From: Mycobacterium sp. 852013-51886_SCH5428379
GTDB taxonomy: Bacteria > Actinomycetota > Actinomycetes > Mycobacteriales > Mycobacteriaceae
Length of the DNA stretch: 56,746 nucleotides
NCBI RefSeq assembly: GCF_001665575.1
Contig: NZ_LZSU01000040.1
Location: 1 to 56,746 of the forward strand
Reading direction: 5' to 3'
The translations under genes were made by a program, and so were the position numbers. Of this stretch, positions 27,105 to 35,894 are shown piece after piece. Within the stretch, counting starts at the first letter, position 1. Every line of letters begins with the position of its first letter. The notes beneath the pieces were generated by a model. The model did no database searches. It was not told the origin of the DNA and saw only the letters and a program-made list of their open reading frames with translations.

Positions 27105-28189
27105 CGGGCTCCGTGCGGGTGACCGGGCCGCCGTCGGCCGGGGTGACGACGTTGGTAGCGGCGCTGCGGACCCGGCTGCCCGGCGTCGTGTTCGCCGAGG
27201 ACGAGGACAGGCACGGGGCCGACCCGGCCGTCGTGGTGTTCGCGGTGTCGGCGGTGGCCCCGATGGCCGGGTCGGACCGCGCCCTGCTGCGCGCAGCGGC
27301 CGGCGGCGCGGCGCCCGTGCTCGCGGCCGTGACGAAAACCGACGCCCACCACGACTGGCGAGCCGTACTGGAGACCAACCGCGCAATGGTCGCCGCCGAG
27401 TTCCCGGACCTACCGTGGGCCGGAGTGGCCGCCGGGCCGCAGCCGTGGCTCGATGATCTCGTCGATCTGCTCGGCCGAGCCCTTGCCCTGCCGCGCCGGC
27501 GACCCGCGCCGGCCGCCCGGACCGTCGTGCTGCGCCACCGCGTCCAGCGGGTCCGCGTCGCGCTGTCCCACGACGCCCGCACCCGGTGCGCGGCGCTGCG
27601 CGGGGAGCTGCACGACGAGATCGCCGACCTCGGTCGCCGTCGGTTCGATCACTTCACCGCGCACGTCCGCCGTCGCGCGGCCGAGATCTTCGCCGAGGTC
27701 GACCGTGAGGTGACTGCGGAGCTGGCTGGTGTCGCCGCCGACCTGGGTCTGCCGCCCCCGCCGACAAACCCAGGCGCGCCGCCGGTGGTGACCGGCCCGG
27801 CACTGCGGCCACGCCGGCAGGAGAACCGGTTGGCGACGCTGCTCGGAGTCGGATTCGGACTGGGGGTGGCGCTGGCGGTGAGCCGGCTGCTGTCCGGGCT
27901 GGATCCGGGGCTGACCGTGGCCGGGCTGTTCGCGGGCGGTGTCACCGGTCTGGCGGTGACGGCGTGGGTGGTGGGCATCCGCGGTCTGCTGCACGATCGC
28001 GCGGCGCTCGACCGGTGGGTCGCCGAGGTGTGCGCCCTGCTGCGATCGGCGGCCGACGAGACGGTCGCGCTGCGGGTGCTGGACGCGGAATCGGCGTGGA
28101 CACGCGAGGCGTTCGAGGGGCGTCGAGGACGCATGTTCGGTGGGTCCGACGAATTTGCCGGGCGCAAATTGCGGGTTACCGATCGGTAG
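27101..28189 (+). CDS. Degenerate dynamin/GTPase-like membrane protein (Rv0210 type)
   Basis: A 362-residue protein coupled to the previous gene by an ATGA overlap. It has a P-loop-like VTGPPSAGVTTLVAAL in which the usual Lys is Val, a G4-like AVTKTDAHHDW, a long Arg-rich helical middle (about residues 140-235) and two hydrophobic helices (about 250-300) near the C-terminus. This order resembles bacterial dynamin-like or EngB-like membrane GTPases, but the altered P-loop suggests weak or no nucleotide hydrolysis. Order matches Rv0210. The pair probably forms a hetero-complex at the membrane; this is inference. Confidence 0.78.
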   Translation: MTGSVRVTGPPSAGVTTLVAALRTRLPGVVFAEDEDRHGADPAVVVFAVSAVAPMAGSDRALLRAAAGGAAPVLAAVTKTDAHHDWRAVLETNRAMVAAEFPDLPWAGVAAGPQPWLDDLVDLLGRALALPRRRPAPAARTVVLRHRVQRVRVALSHDARTRCAALRGELHDEIADLGRRRFDHFTAHVRRRAAEIFAEVDREVTAELAGVAADLGLPPPPTNPGAPPVVTGPALRPRRQENRLATLLGVGFGLGVALAVSRLLSGLDPGLTVAGLFAGGVTGLAVTAWVVGIRGLLHDRAALDRWVAEVCALLRSAADETVALRVLDAESAWTREAFEGRRGRMFGGSDEFAGRKLRVTDR

Positions 28190-28355
28190 CGCGTACAAAG
28201 CCCTTTTCTGAATCGTTCCTGTGAGTCATCGGACATGGATCCGAATTCCGCGGGGTATGTCACCCACGTTAACCTCGAAGCCTAGGGACGACCGTGATCG
28301 CCGCCGAAATGGTCCGCGACCTGCGTCCTGGCAGAGAACCTACGCAGGAGAACTC
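28190..28355 (+). promoter_or_regulatory. pckA leader and promoter region
   Basis: A 166-base gap before pckA. A clear ribosome site CAGGAG (28345-28350) is 5 bases before the ATG. AT-richer patches at 28195-28215 and 28265-28275 could hold promoter boxes, but none stands out. No operator-like palindrome was found. Confidence 0.4.
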
Positions 28356-30185
28356 ATGACCTCAGCGACCATTCCGGGCCTCGATACCGCGCCGACCAAG
28401 CACGAGGGATTGTTGGCGTGGGTGCGCGAGGTCGCCGAACTCACCCAGCCCGATCGCGTCGCCTGGGCAGACGGTTCACAGGAGGAGTACGACCGCCTCT
28501 GCGAGCAGCTCGTCGAGGCAGGCACCTTCCGCAAGCTCAACCCGGACAAGCAGCCGAACTCGTACCTGGCGCTGTCCGATCCCAAGGACGTCGCGCGCGT
28601 GGAGTCACGCACCTACATCTGCACCGAGCGCGAGGTCGACGCCGGACCCACCAACAACTGGATGGACCCGGGCGAGATGCGCGGCATCATGACCGACCTG
28701 TACCGCGGGTGCATGCGCGGCCGCACCCTGTGGGTGGTGCCGTTCTGCATGGGACCGCTCGACGCCGAGGATCCCAAGCTCGGTGTGGAACTCACCGACT
28801 CGGAGTACGTCGTCGTCTCGATGCGCACCATGACGCGGATGGGCGCGGCGGCGCTGGAGAAGATCGGCGACGACGGTTTCTTCGTCAAGGCGCTGCACTC
28901 AGTCGGCGCCCCGCTGGCCGACGGCGCGAAGGACGTGCCGTGGCCGTGCAACGAGACCAAGTACATCACCCACTTCCCCGAGACCCGGGAGATCTGGAGC
29001 TACGGCTCGGGCTACGGCGGTAACGCGCTGCTGGGTAAGAAGTGCTACTCGCTGCGCATCGCCTCGGCGATGGCCCACGATGAGGGCTGGCTCGCCGAGC
29101 ACATGCTGATCCTCAAGCTGATCTCCCCGGAGAACAAGGCCTACTACATCGCCGCGGCGTTCCCGTCGGCATGCGGTAAGACCAACCTCGCGATGCTGCA
29201 GCCCACCATCCCGGGCTGGCGCGCCGAGACCGTCGGCGACGACATCGCCTGGATGCGCTTCGGCAAGGACGGCCGCCTCTACGCCACCAACCCCGAGTTC
29301 GGCTTCTTCGGCGTCGCGCCGGGCACCAACTGGGATTCCAACCCGAACGCGATGAAGACCATCGCCGCCGGTAACACCGTCTTCACCAACGTCGCGCTGA
29401 CCGACGACGGCGACGTGTGGTGGGAGGGGTTGGAGGGTGAGCCCGACCACCTGATCGACTGGAAGGGCGAGGACTGGGTCCTGCGCGAGACGGAAACCAA
29501 GGCGGCGCATCCGAATTCGCGGTACTGCACCCCGATCTCGCAGTGCCCGACGCTGGCGCCGGAGTGGGACGACCCGCAGGGTGTGCCGATCTCGGCGATC
29601 CTGTTCGGCGGCCGCCGCAAGACCACGGTCCCGCTGATCACCGAGGCCCGCGACTGGCAGCACGGCGTGTTCATCGGCGCCACCCTCGGTTCCGAGCAGA
29701 CCGCCGCGGCCGAGGGCAAGGTCGGCACCGTGCGTCGCGACCCGATGGCGATGCTGCCGTTCCTCGGCTACAACGTCGGCGACTACTTCCAGCACTGGAT
29801 CAACATCGGCAAGCAGGCCGACGAGTCGAAGCTGCCGAAGGTGTTCTTCGTCAACTGGTTCCGCCGCGGCGACGACGGCCGGTTCCTGTGGCCCGGATTC
29901 GGTGAGAACAGCCGCGTGCTGAAGTGGGCCGTCGAGCGCATCGAGCACAAGGCCGACGGCCAGAGCACCCCGATCGGGATCGTCCCGACCGCGGCCGACA
30001 TGGACCTCGAGGGCCTCGATGTCGACCCCGCCGACGTGGACGCCGCCCTGGCGGTGAAACCGGCGGAGTGGCGCGAGGAACTGCCGCTGATCGAGGAGTG
30101 GTTCGAGTTCGTCGGCGAGAAGCTGCCCACCGGCATCAAGGACGAGTTCGACGCGCTGAAGACCCGGTTGGCCGAAGCCGAGTAG
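28356..30185 (+). CDS. pckA: GTP-dependent phosphoenolpyruvate carboxykinase
   Basis: A 609-residue cytosolic enzyme converting oxaloacetate and GTP to phosphoenolpyruvate, the key gluconeogenic step when mycobacteria grow on lipids. The GTP-type family is shown by the P-loop FPSACGKTNLAML, the metal-binding region VGDDIAWMRFGKDG, the Cys-containing loop (PSAC) and GFFGVAPGTN. FGGRRKTTVPLITEARDW, GENSRVLKWAVERI and the C-terminal LP..IKDEFDAL also match. The ATG is set by CAGGAG at 28345-28350. This is Rv0211 in M. tuberculosis. Confidence 0.97.
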   Translation: MTSATIPGLDTAPTKHEGLLAWVREVAELTQPDRVAWADGSQEEYDRLCEQLVEAGTFRKLNPDKQPNSYLALSDPKDVARVESRTYICTEREVDAGPTNNWMDPGEMRGIMTDLYRGCMRGRTLWVVPFCMGPLDAEDPKLGVELTDSEYVVVSMRTMTRMGAAALEKIGDDGFFVKALHSVGAPLADGAKDVPWPCNETKYITHFPETREIWSYGSGYGGNALLGKKCYSLRIASAMAHDEGWLAEHMLILKLISPENKAYYIAAAFPSACGKTNLAMLQPTIPGWRAETVGDDIAWMRFGKDGRLYATNPEFGFFGVAPGTNWDSNPNAMKTIAAGNTVFTNVALTDDGDVWWEGLEGEPDHLIDWKGEDWVLRETETKAAHPNSRYCTPISQCPTLAPEWDDPQGVPISAILFGGRRKTTVPLITEARDWQHGVFIGATLGSEQTAAAEGKVGTVRRDPMAMLPFLGYNVGDYFQHWINIGKQADESKLPKVFFVNWFRRGDDGRFLWPGFGENSRVLKWAVERIEHKADGQSTPIGIVPTAADMDLEGLDVDPADVDAALAVKPAEWREELPLIEEWFEFVGEKLPTGIKDEFDALKTRLAEAE

Positions 30186-30191
30186 GCGCGG

Positions 30192-30755
30192 TCAGTACGC
30201 GACGACCGCGTACGCCACCGCGTCACCGACCTCCTGATCGCTGAGCGCGCTCGACTCGATCAGGCTGTGCGACAGCACCGTTCGCACCATCACCTCGGCG
30301 GCCTTGTGCACCGGGATCCGCAGGCCCGCCGCGTCCAGCGTCACCGCAGGCGCGACGGCGGACGCGACCGTCTGCACCAGGTTCGGCCCGGATCCGCCAC
30401 CGATCGCGGCGGACAGCAGCCAGCGCGGTTCGTGGTCGCGGACGTAGCTGAACGCGGCGTGGTTGCGCAGATACCGCAGCGCCGCGACGACGACGGACGC
30501 CACCAGCGGAAGCGGGTCGGCGTGCGGGTCGATCTCGGCGGACACCGCGATCAGCATCGTCGCGATCTCGTTGCGGGCGACCGCGCCGATCAGGCCGTCT
30601 TTGTCACCGAACTCCCGGTAGGCCGTCGCGCGGGAGACCCCGGCGTGCGCGGCGACCTGGCTGAGCGTCAGCGACTCGACGCCGCCTGCGGCGATCAGCT
30701 GCAGCGCCGATTCCAACAGCGCGTCATGCGACCGGGTCGAGGGCATCACCGGCAT
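30192..30755 (-). CDS. TetR-family repressor
   Basis: A 187-residue TetR-type regulator. The N-terminal helix-turn-helix reads TLSQVAAHAGVSRATAYREFGDKDGL (recognition helix around residues 38-50), followed by an all-helical ligand-binding domain without recognised ligand signature. It is divergent from the carotenoid oxygenase gene, and a long palindrome in between is its likely operator, so it probably represses itself and the oxygenase. A nearby in-frame ATG (MPST) is an alternative start. It ends 6 bases from pckA. Confidence 0.92.
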   Translation of the reverse strand: MPVMPSTRSHDALLESALQLIAAGGVESLTLSQVAAHAGVSRATAYREFGDKDGLIGAVARNEIATMLIAVSAEIDPHADPLPLVASVVVAALRYLRNHAAFSYVRDHEPRWLLSAAIGGGSGPNLVQTVASAVAPAVTLDAAGLRIPVHKAAEVMVRTVLSHSLIESSALSDQEVGDAVAYAVVAY

Positions 30756-30801
30756 TTTGCCTCAGCCTCCGCCGGGGCCGAGTCATTGACGGCATCTCGT
30801 T

Positions 30802-30829
30802 CTGAGACTAATTTCGAATCTAGTCTCAG
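30802..30829. promoter_or_regulatory. TetR operator with symmetric -10 boxes
   Basis: A perfect inverted repeat has arms CTGAGACTA (30802-30810) and TAGTCTCAG (30821-30829) around a 10-base spacer that itself holds TTCGAA. Each arm contains TAGTCT reading outward, a good TANNNT -10. The right one ends 6 bases before the oxygenase GTG (30833); the left one serves the TetR gene. A repressor bound here would block both promoters. Confidence 0.7.
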
Positions 30830-30832
30830 CGA

Positions 30833-32347
30833 GTGGGGAGCGTCGTGTCCGGTACCTCGGTGGAACCATCTGTCGATCTGCGTCCGTTCCCGTCGCTGCG
30901 CCGGTATCTCGACGTGCTGCCCGCCGACGAACGTTCCTCGGCACTCGACCGGCTCGCGGCGCTGAGCCCCGCGGATCTCAGCAGCCTCGGTGTCAGCGAA
31001 CCGCAGACCGTCGAGCACGACTACATGGTCGACGAGATCGACGGCACCCTGCCGGCCGCGCTGGCCGGAACGCTGTACCGCAACGGGCCGGGGCGCTGGG
31101 AGGACCACACCGGCCGGCCGCTGCACCACCTCTTCGACGGCGACGGCATGCTCTCGGCGTTCACCATCGGCTCCAGTGGTGTGCGCTACCGCAACCGCTA
31201 CGTGCGGACCAAACACTTCCAGGGCCGCTCCGGCGTCAGTCACATGGGTACGGCGGCGCCGGGCGGTTGGCCGGCCAACATCGGGCGGCTTCCGCCGAAT
31301 CTCGCCAACACCAACGTCGTCGAGCACGCCGGACATCTCTACGCGCTCTGGGAGGGCGGGCCGCCGCACGAGATCGACCCCGACACCCTGGAGACCATCG
31401 GGGCCACCCGCTTTGGCGGCGAATTGCGTTGGCTGGGAACATATTCAGCGCATCCGAGCTTCTGCCCGAGCAGCGGGGCCATGTTCAACTTCGGCGTCGA
31501 ACTGGTACCGCGGCCGCATCTGCGCATCTACCGCACCAACCGGCGCGGCCGGTTGCGGCACTTCCGGTCGACGCCGCTGCCGTATCCGGCGATGGTGCAC
31601 GACTTCGCGATCACCGAGCGCCATCTCGTGTTCCTGGTGTCGCCGATCATCCCCGACGCCCGGGCGGTGACGCTGGGGCTGGCGCCGATGGGCGACACGC
31701 TGCGCTACCGCCCCGAGCGCGGCAGCGTCTTCCTGTTGATCCCCCGCGACGGCGGCCGGATCCGCCGGATCGAGCACCCCGCAGTGTTGCAGTTCCACCT
31801 CAGCAACGCGTTCGACGACCGCGGCGACGTCGTCGTCGACGCCGTCACCTACCCTGACGGAACCCTGCTCGAACGAATCTCCCGGTTCCACACCAGCACG
31901 CTGGACGATGCGCCGTCGGTGTTCACCCGGTTCCGCATCACCGCGTCCGGCCGGGTGGTGACCGAACCGCTGAGTGACAGCCCGTGCGAATTCCCCCGGC
32001 ACCATCCCGCATACGAAGGGCGCCCCCACCGCTACGCCTACGTCAACACCCGCAGGCGACTGCGGGCGTTCTACGATTCGGTGACCAAACTCGACCTGGC
32101 CGCCCAGGCCGAATTGACCTGGAGCGCAAATGAACCCGGCAACAGCTTCTGCGAACCGGTGTTCACGCCCCGGCCCGGCGCCGTCGCCGAGGATGACGGC
32201 TGGTTGCTGACCGTCGAATACCAGGCCGCGCAACAGACGTCGCGATTGGTGGTGTTCGACGCCTCAGATCCGACCACCGGTCCGATCGCGACGGCGCAGC
32301 TGAAAAGTCATATCCCGCAAGGCTTCCACGGGCACTTCTCAGGGTGA
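30833..32347 (+). CDS. Carotenoid (apocarotenoid) cleavage oxygenase
   Basis: A 504-residue non-heme iron dioxygenase of the RPE65/CCD family, which cuts carotenoid or stilbene double bonds. The four iron His are seen in YSAHPSFCP, PAMVHDFAIT, LQFHLSNAFDD and the C-terminal GFHGHFSG, and the family motif LYRNGPGRWE and LFDGDGMLSAF are present. The GTG at 30833 is placed exactly where a leaderless mRNA from TAGTCT would start; a second GTG at 30845 follows a GGGGAG sequence and is possible. Substrate is unknown. It is controlled by the divergent TetR. Its end overlaps the convergent dehydrogenase by 9 bases. Confidence 0.93.
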   Translation: MGSVVSGTSVEPSVDLRPFPSLRRYLDVLPADERSSALDRLAALSPADLSSLGVSEPQTVEHDYMVDEIDGTLPAALAGTLYRNGPGRWEDHTGRPLHHLFDGDGMLSAFTIGSSGVRYRNRYVRTKHFQGRSGVSHMGTAAPGGWPANIGRLPPNLANTNVVEHAGHLYALWEGGPPHEIDPDTLETIGATRFGGELRWLGTYSAHPSFCPSSGAMFNFGVELVPRPHLRIYRTNRRGRLRHFRSTPLPYPAMVHDFAITERHLVFLVSPIIPDARAVTLGLAPMGDTLRYRPERGSVFLLIPRDGGRIRRIEHPAVLQFHLSNAFDDRGDVVVDAVTYPDGTLLERISRFHTSTLDDAPSVFTRFRITASGRVVTEPLSDSPCEFPRHHPAYEGRPHRYAYVNTRRRLRAFYDSVTKLDLAAQAELTWSANEPGNSFCEPVFTPRPGAVAEDDGWLLTVEYQAAQQTSRLVVFDASDPTTGPIATAQLKSHIPQGFHGHFSG

Positions 32348-33694
32348 CGGTTCCGTCATCGGCACCTGCGATCCGGCCGGATAAGTCGTCAACGGCGTTC
32401 GACCGCTTCGCCAGTCGTCGAAGACCGGTTGGAAGAGTCGCCACGCCTCGACCGGTTCGTCCCCGATCACCGAGTACGCCTTCCCGCCGGACAGGAAGTC
32501 GGTGAGCACGTGTCCGTAGGCGGGTTGGTCGGCCGGGGGCACCGGCGCCGTCAGTGTGAGCGGCCGGATCTCGGCGGGTGGCCCGAGCGTGGCACCCGCG
32601 AGCTCGAGACGGACGTCGTCGGGGTCGTCGACGCCGATCCAGAGCCGATCCCGCACGCCCTCCGGGTGGCCGTCGGGACGCCGGTAGTGCACCAGCACCC
32701 CCACCCGGGCGGCGGCGAGTGCCTTTCCGGTGCGCAGGACGAACCGGGTGCCGCGCCACCGCGGGGTGTCGAGATCGAGGACCACCTCGGCCAGGGTCTC
32801 GGTCTCGTGGCCGGGGTCGACGCCGTCCTCCTCGGTGTAATCGGGTACGGGCCGGGGATTCGGCTCTCCGACGAGGACGCCGGCGGTGTACCGCGCGCGC
32901 CGGGTGCGCAGCGCACCGTCCGCATCGCGGGCCACCTGCGCGTGGCGCAGGACGTCGAGTTTGGCGGCGCCGACGTCGCCGGGCGCCGCGCTCGCCGGCG
33001 GCTCCATGGCGGCCAGACACAGCAGTTGGATCATGTGGTTCTGCATGACGTCGCGCAGTGCGCCGGCCCGGTCGTAGTAGGCCGCCCGGCCCTCGAGCGC
33101 CATGGTCTCGTCCCACAGCACGTCGACCTGTTCGACGGCACCGGAGTGCCAGGTGTCGGCGATGAGCCGGTTGGCCGAGTGCAGCGTCACGAGGTTGCGC
33201 GCACCGCTCATGGCGAGCGCATGGTCGACGCGGTACACGCCCGGTTCGCCGGCCGCGCCTGCGGCTCGCAACAGCAGCTCGTCGAGCCGGCACGCGCTGT
33301 CCGGATCGTCGCCGAACGGCTTCTCCACCGCGATGCGGCTGCCCGCAGGGAGTTCGACGTCGGCCAGCGCGTCGAGCGTGGCCGCGATCAGGCCGGTGGG
33401 CAGCGCGACGTACACGCCCACCGGGCCGCTCGACGCGGCGTCGGCCACCACCGCCCGTACGGCGTTGGCGTCCGTGACGTCGAGCTGCCGGTAGGTCACG
33501 GTGCCGGCGAGCACACCTGCGGCGTCGCGCACGTGGCGGCAGAACACGTCGTCCGACCAGTCCTCGACCGCGGCGCCGATCAGCCGGAAGTCGTCGGGAA
33601 GGGCCCCGCGGGCGGTGAGGTGGGCCAGCGCGGGAAGCAGATAGCGCGAGGTGAGATCGCCGGTGGCTCCGATGATCAGCAGCGTGGGGATCAT
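32339..33694 (-). CDS. Glucose-6-phosphate dehydrogenase-like protein, divergent
   Basis: A 451-residue member of the G6PDH family. The NADP site GATGDLTSRYLLPAL, VEKPFGDD, the His pair region (YRVDHALAMS) and GALRDVMQNHMIQLL are recognisable. However the canonical substrate motif RIDHYLGKE is changed to RVDHALAMS, losing the Lys that contacts the substrate phosphate, and the N-terminal Lys after GDL is also changed. The catalytic Asp-His and the later His (QNH) are kept. It may oxidise a non-phosphorylated or unusual sugar. It is coupled by an ATGA overlap to an SMP-30 lactonase gene upstream, which could open the lactone it makes. Confidence 0.85.
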   Translation of the reverse strand: MIPTLLIIGATGDLTSRYLLPALAHLTARGALPDDFRLIGAAVEDWSDDVFCRHVRDAAGVLAGTVTYRQLDVTDANAVRAVVADAASSGPVGVYVALPTGLIAATLDALADVELPAGSRIAVEKPFGDDPDSACRLDELLLRAAGAAGEPGVYRVDHALAMSGARNLVTLHSANRLIADTWHSGAVEQVDVLWDETMALEGRAAYYDRAGALRDVMQNHMIQLLCLAAMEPPASAAPGDVGAAKLDVLRHAQVARDADGALRTRRARYTAGVLVGEPNPRPVPDYTEEDGVDPGHETETLAEVVLDLDTPRWRGTRFVLRTGKALAAARVGVLVHYRRPDGHPEGVRDRLWIGVDDPDDVRLELAGATLGPPAEIRPLTLTAPVPPADQPAYGHVLTDFLSGGKAYSVIGDEPVEAWRLFQPVFDDWRSGRTPLTTYPAGSQVPMTEPSP

Positions 33695-34533
33695 CCGGCG
33701 TAGGCCCTGGTCGGCCGGCCGCTGACCCCGGGGCGGACGGCGAACAGTGCTCCGGCCAGTCGGTCCTCACCCGGCTCGAGACCCTCCTGCGTCGTCGTGA
33801 CGTACAGGGTGGCCAGGTCGGGGCCGCCGAACGTGCAGGCGGTGACCTTGCGGACGGGGAAGTCGATGACCGCGTCGAGGTCGCCGTCGGCGGTGTAGCG
33901 GTGTACCGACCCGTGGTCGATCACCGCGGTCCACACGCCGCCCTCGACGTCCACCGTCAACCCGTCGGGCCGCCCGTCGGACAGGGTGACGAAGGGCCGC
34001 CGATCGTGCAGTCCGCGGTCGGGTTCCCACGAGAAGACGTCGACCCGGCCGGTCTCGGTGTCGTTGTAGTAGGCCAGCGCCCCGTCGGGGGACCAGTCGA
34101 GGCCGTTGGACACGGTGACGCCGGTCAGCACGACGCTCACCGAATGGTCGGGCGCGAGCCGGTAGAGCGACGCCGCACCCCGCCGCTGGTCGTAGGCCAT
34201 CGAGCCGCAGTAGAACGATCCGTCGGGCGCGCAGCCGCCTTCGTTCATGCGGATCCCCGGATCCGACCACACCGGCGGCAGCGGCGTCGTGGTGCCGTCG
34301 GGGTCCTCCAGCGCGAAGCCGCGTTCGACGGCGATCACCGCACCGCCGCCGATGCGTGGCCGCACCGCCGCGGCGACCGCATCGACGTGACGCCGCTGGA
34401 CCGCGCCGTCGGAGCCGAACGACAGCACGTCGCCCGCGGTCATGTCGACCCAGCGCAGACCGCCCCAGTCGGCCCACCACACCGGACCCTCACCGTGCTC
34501 GGCGATCGGGTCGGTGAGCTGCTCGATGTCCAT
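33691..34533 (-). CDS. SMP-30/gluconolactonase-like lactonase
   Basis: A 280-residue six-bladed beta-propeller lactonase. Metal-binding residues appear in AEHGEGPVWW (Glu), RMNEGGCAPDG (Asn), VSNGLDWSPDG (Asn) and GRPDGLTVDVEGG (Asp). It is the first gene of a two-gene operon; its stop overlaps the dehydrogenase start by four bases. Together they could turn a sugar into an aldonic acid via its lactone. The ATG at 34533 begins the typical N-terminus; an ATG 11 codons upstream is less likely. No signal peptide is seen, so action is cytosolic. Confidence 0.9.
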   Translation of the reverse strand: MDIEQLTDPIAEHGEGPVWWADWGGLRWVDMTAGDVLSFGSDGAVQRRHVDAVAAAVRPRIGGGAVIAVERGFALEDPDGTTTPLPPVWSDPGIRMNEGGCAPDGSFYCGSMAYDQRRGAASLYRLAPDHSVSVVLTGVTVSNGLDWSPDGALAYYNDTETGRVDVFSWEPDRGLHDRRPFVTLSDGRPDGLTVDVEGGVWTAVIDHGSVHRYTADGDLDAVIDFPVRKVTACTFGGPDLATLYVTTTQEGLEPGEDRLAGALFAVRPGVSGRPTRAYAG

Positions 34534-34603
34534 GTGTCCGGTATCCCCGCAGGTCAGATGTAGCAAACGTGGTTGGTCAGACGGCCCAGTCCGGGCACGC
34601 CGC

Positions 34604-34609
34604 TACTGT
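34604..34609 (+). promoter_or_regulatory. -10 box for the terC gene
   Basis: TACTGT (TANNNT) ends 6 bases before the ATG at 34616 and there is no Shine-Dalgarno, so a leaderless transcript is likely. No riboswitch-sized leader is present. Confidence 0.5.
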
Positions 34610-34615
34610 GGCGAC

Positions 34616-35842
34616 ATGGACGTGCCGACCTGGGTGTGGGGCCTGACAATCGCCGGCATCGCCGGCCTGCTGGCCTTCGACTTCATCTTCCACGTACGCA
34701 AGGCCCATGTCCCGACGTTGCGGGAGGCCGCGATCTGGTCGTCCCTCTACGTCGGCATCGCGGTGCTGTTCGGCGTCGGGGTGCTGGTGTTCGGTGGCAC
34801 CGAACCCGGCTCCGAGTACTTCGCCGGGTATGTCACGGAGAAGGCGCTCTCGGTCGACAACTTGTTCGTCTTCCTGATCATCATGGCCAGCTTCCGGGTG
34901 CCCCGCGAGGATCAGCAGAAGGTGCTGTTGTTCGGGATCGTGTTCGCGCTCATCGCGCGCACCGGGTTCATCTTCCTGGGCGCGGCGCTGATCAACAGCT
35001 TCGCGTGGGTGTTCTACCTCTTCGGCCTGATCCTGCTGCTGACCGCGGGCAACATGCTCAAGCCGGAGGATTCCGAGGACGACAGCAAGGCCAACAACTT
35101 CATCATCAGGATCGCCAAGAAGATCTTCCACACCACGGAGCACTACGACGGCGACAAGCTGTTCACCATGCACGAGGGCAAACGCGCCCTGACGCCGATG
35201 CTGCTGGTCATGGTGGCCATCGGCGGCACCGACATCCTGTTCGCCCTCGATTCGATTCCCGCGATCTTCGGGCTCACCCAGGACGTCTACATCGTGTTCA
35301 CCGCGACGGCGTTCTCCCTGCTCGGCCTGCGTCAGCTCTACTTCCTCATCGACGGTCTGCTGGACCGCCTCATCTACCTGTCGTACGGCCTGGCGACGAT
35401 CCTCGGCTTCATCGGGATCAAGCTGATCCTGCACGCCCTGCACGAGAACAACGTGCCGTTCATCAACGACGGCGAGCCGGTGCCCGTCGTCGAGATCGGG
35501 ACCTCGGTGTCGCTGTCGGTGATCATCGGCGTGCTGGTCGTCACGGTGCTCGCCTCGCTGTTCAGCAAGAAGGGCAAGGCGCAGACGGCCATCGCCAACG
35601 CCCGCAGGCATGCCACGGCGTATCTGGACTCGGAGTACACGCGCGACGACGCCGAACGCGAGCGCATCTTCGCCAAGCTGCTCGCCGAACGCGATCAGAT
35701 CCTGGCGCTCGGGCCCAAGTACCGGCAGATGGTGCGCGACGAACCGGCGCTGATGGAGCTGCTGGAGCGCGCGGCCGACAAACACGACGAGGCCGTCGAT
35801 CAGGGCAAGGCCGAGCCGTTCACCCGCAAGGGCCTGACGTGA
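34616..35842 (+). CDS. TerC/Alx-family membrane protein
   Basis: A 408-residue membrane protein with about nine TM helices. TerC signatures are GYVTEKALSVDNLFVFLIIM (conserved Asp-Asn), the acidic segment GGTDILFALDSIPAIFGLT and FSLLGLRQLYFLIDGLLDRL. Members export Mn2+ or assist metal loading of secreted proteins; some give tellurite resistance. The C-terminal cytoplasmic tail of about 80 residues is long and charged. Usually Alx/TerC genes have a manganese-responsive leader; here the mRNA looks leaderless. Divergent from the lactonase operon. Confidence 0.93.
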   Translation: MDVPTWVWGLTIAGIAGLLAFDFIFHVRKAHVPTLREAAIWSSLYVGIAVLFGVGVLVFGGTEPGSEYFAGYVTEKALSVDNLFVFLIIMASFRVPREDQQKVLLFGIVFALIARTGFIFLGAALINSFAWVFYLFGLILLLTAGNMLKPEDSEDDSKANNFIIRIAKKIFHTTEHYDGDKLFTMHEGKRALTPMLLVMVAIGGTDILFALDSIPAIFGLTQDVYIVFTATAFSLLGLRQLYFLIDGLLDRLIYLSYGLATILGFIGIKLILHALHENNVPFINDGEPVPVVEIGTSVSLSVIIGVLVVTVLASLFSKKGKAQTAIANARRHATAYLDSEYTRDDAERERIFAKLLAERDQILALGPKYRQMVRDEPALMELLERAADKHDEAVDQGKAEPFTRKGLT

Positions 35843-35856
35843 TCGGCGTAATTCGG

Positions 35857-35894
35857 ACCACTTGACACGCGTCAAGTGGTGCTCATCGTAGAGT
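35857..35894 (+). promoter_or_regulatory. Palindromic operator and -10 box before fadD4-like gene
   Basis: A perfect 10-bp inverted repeat has arms ACCACTTGAC (35857-35866) and GTCAAGTGGT (35871-35880) around the spacer ACGC. It is followed by -10 TAGAGT (35889-35894), 6 bases before the ATG, so a leaderless mRNA is likely. TTGACA at 35862-35867 is 21 bases from the -10, too far for a good -35. The size and symmetry fit a TetR-family operator. No T-run follows, so it is not a terminator. Confidence 0.65.

Noticed and set aside
35857..35880. Palindrome as terminator of terC
   Set aside because: No T-run follows and it lies directly before a -10 box and start codon; an operator is more likely.
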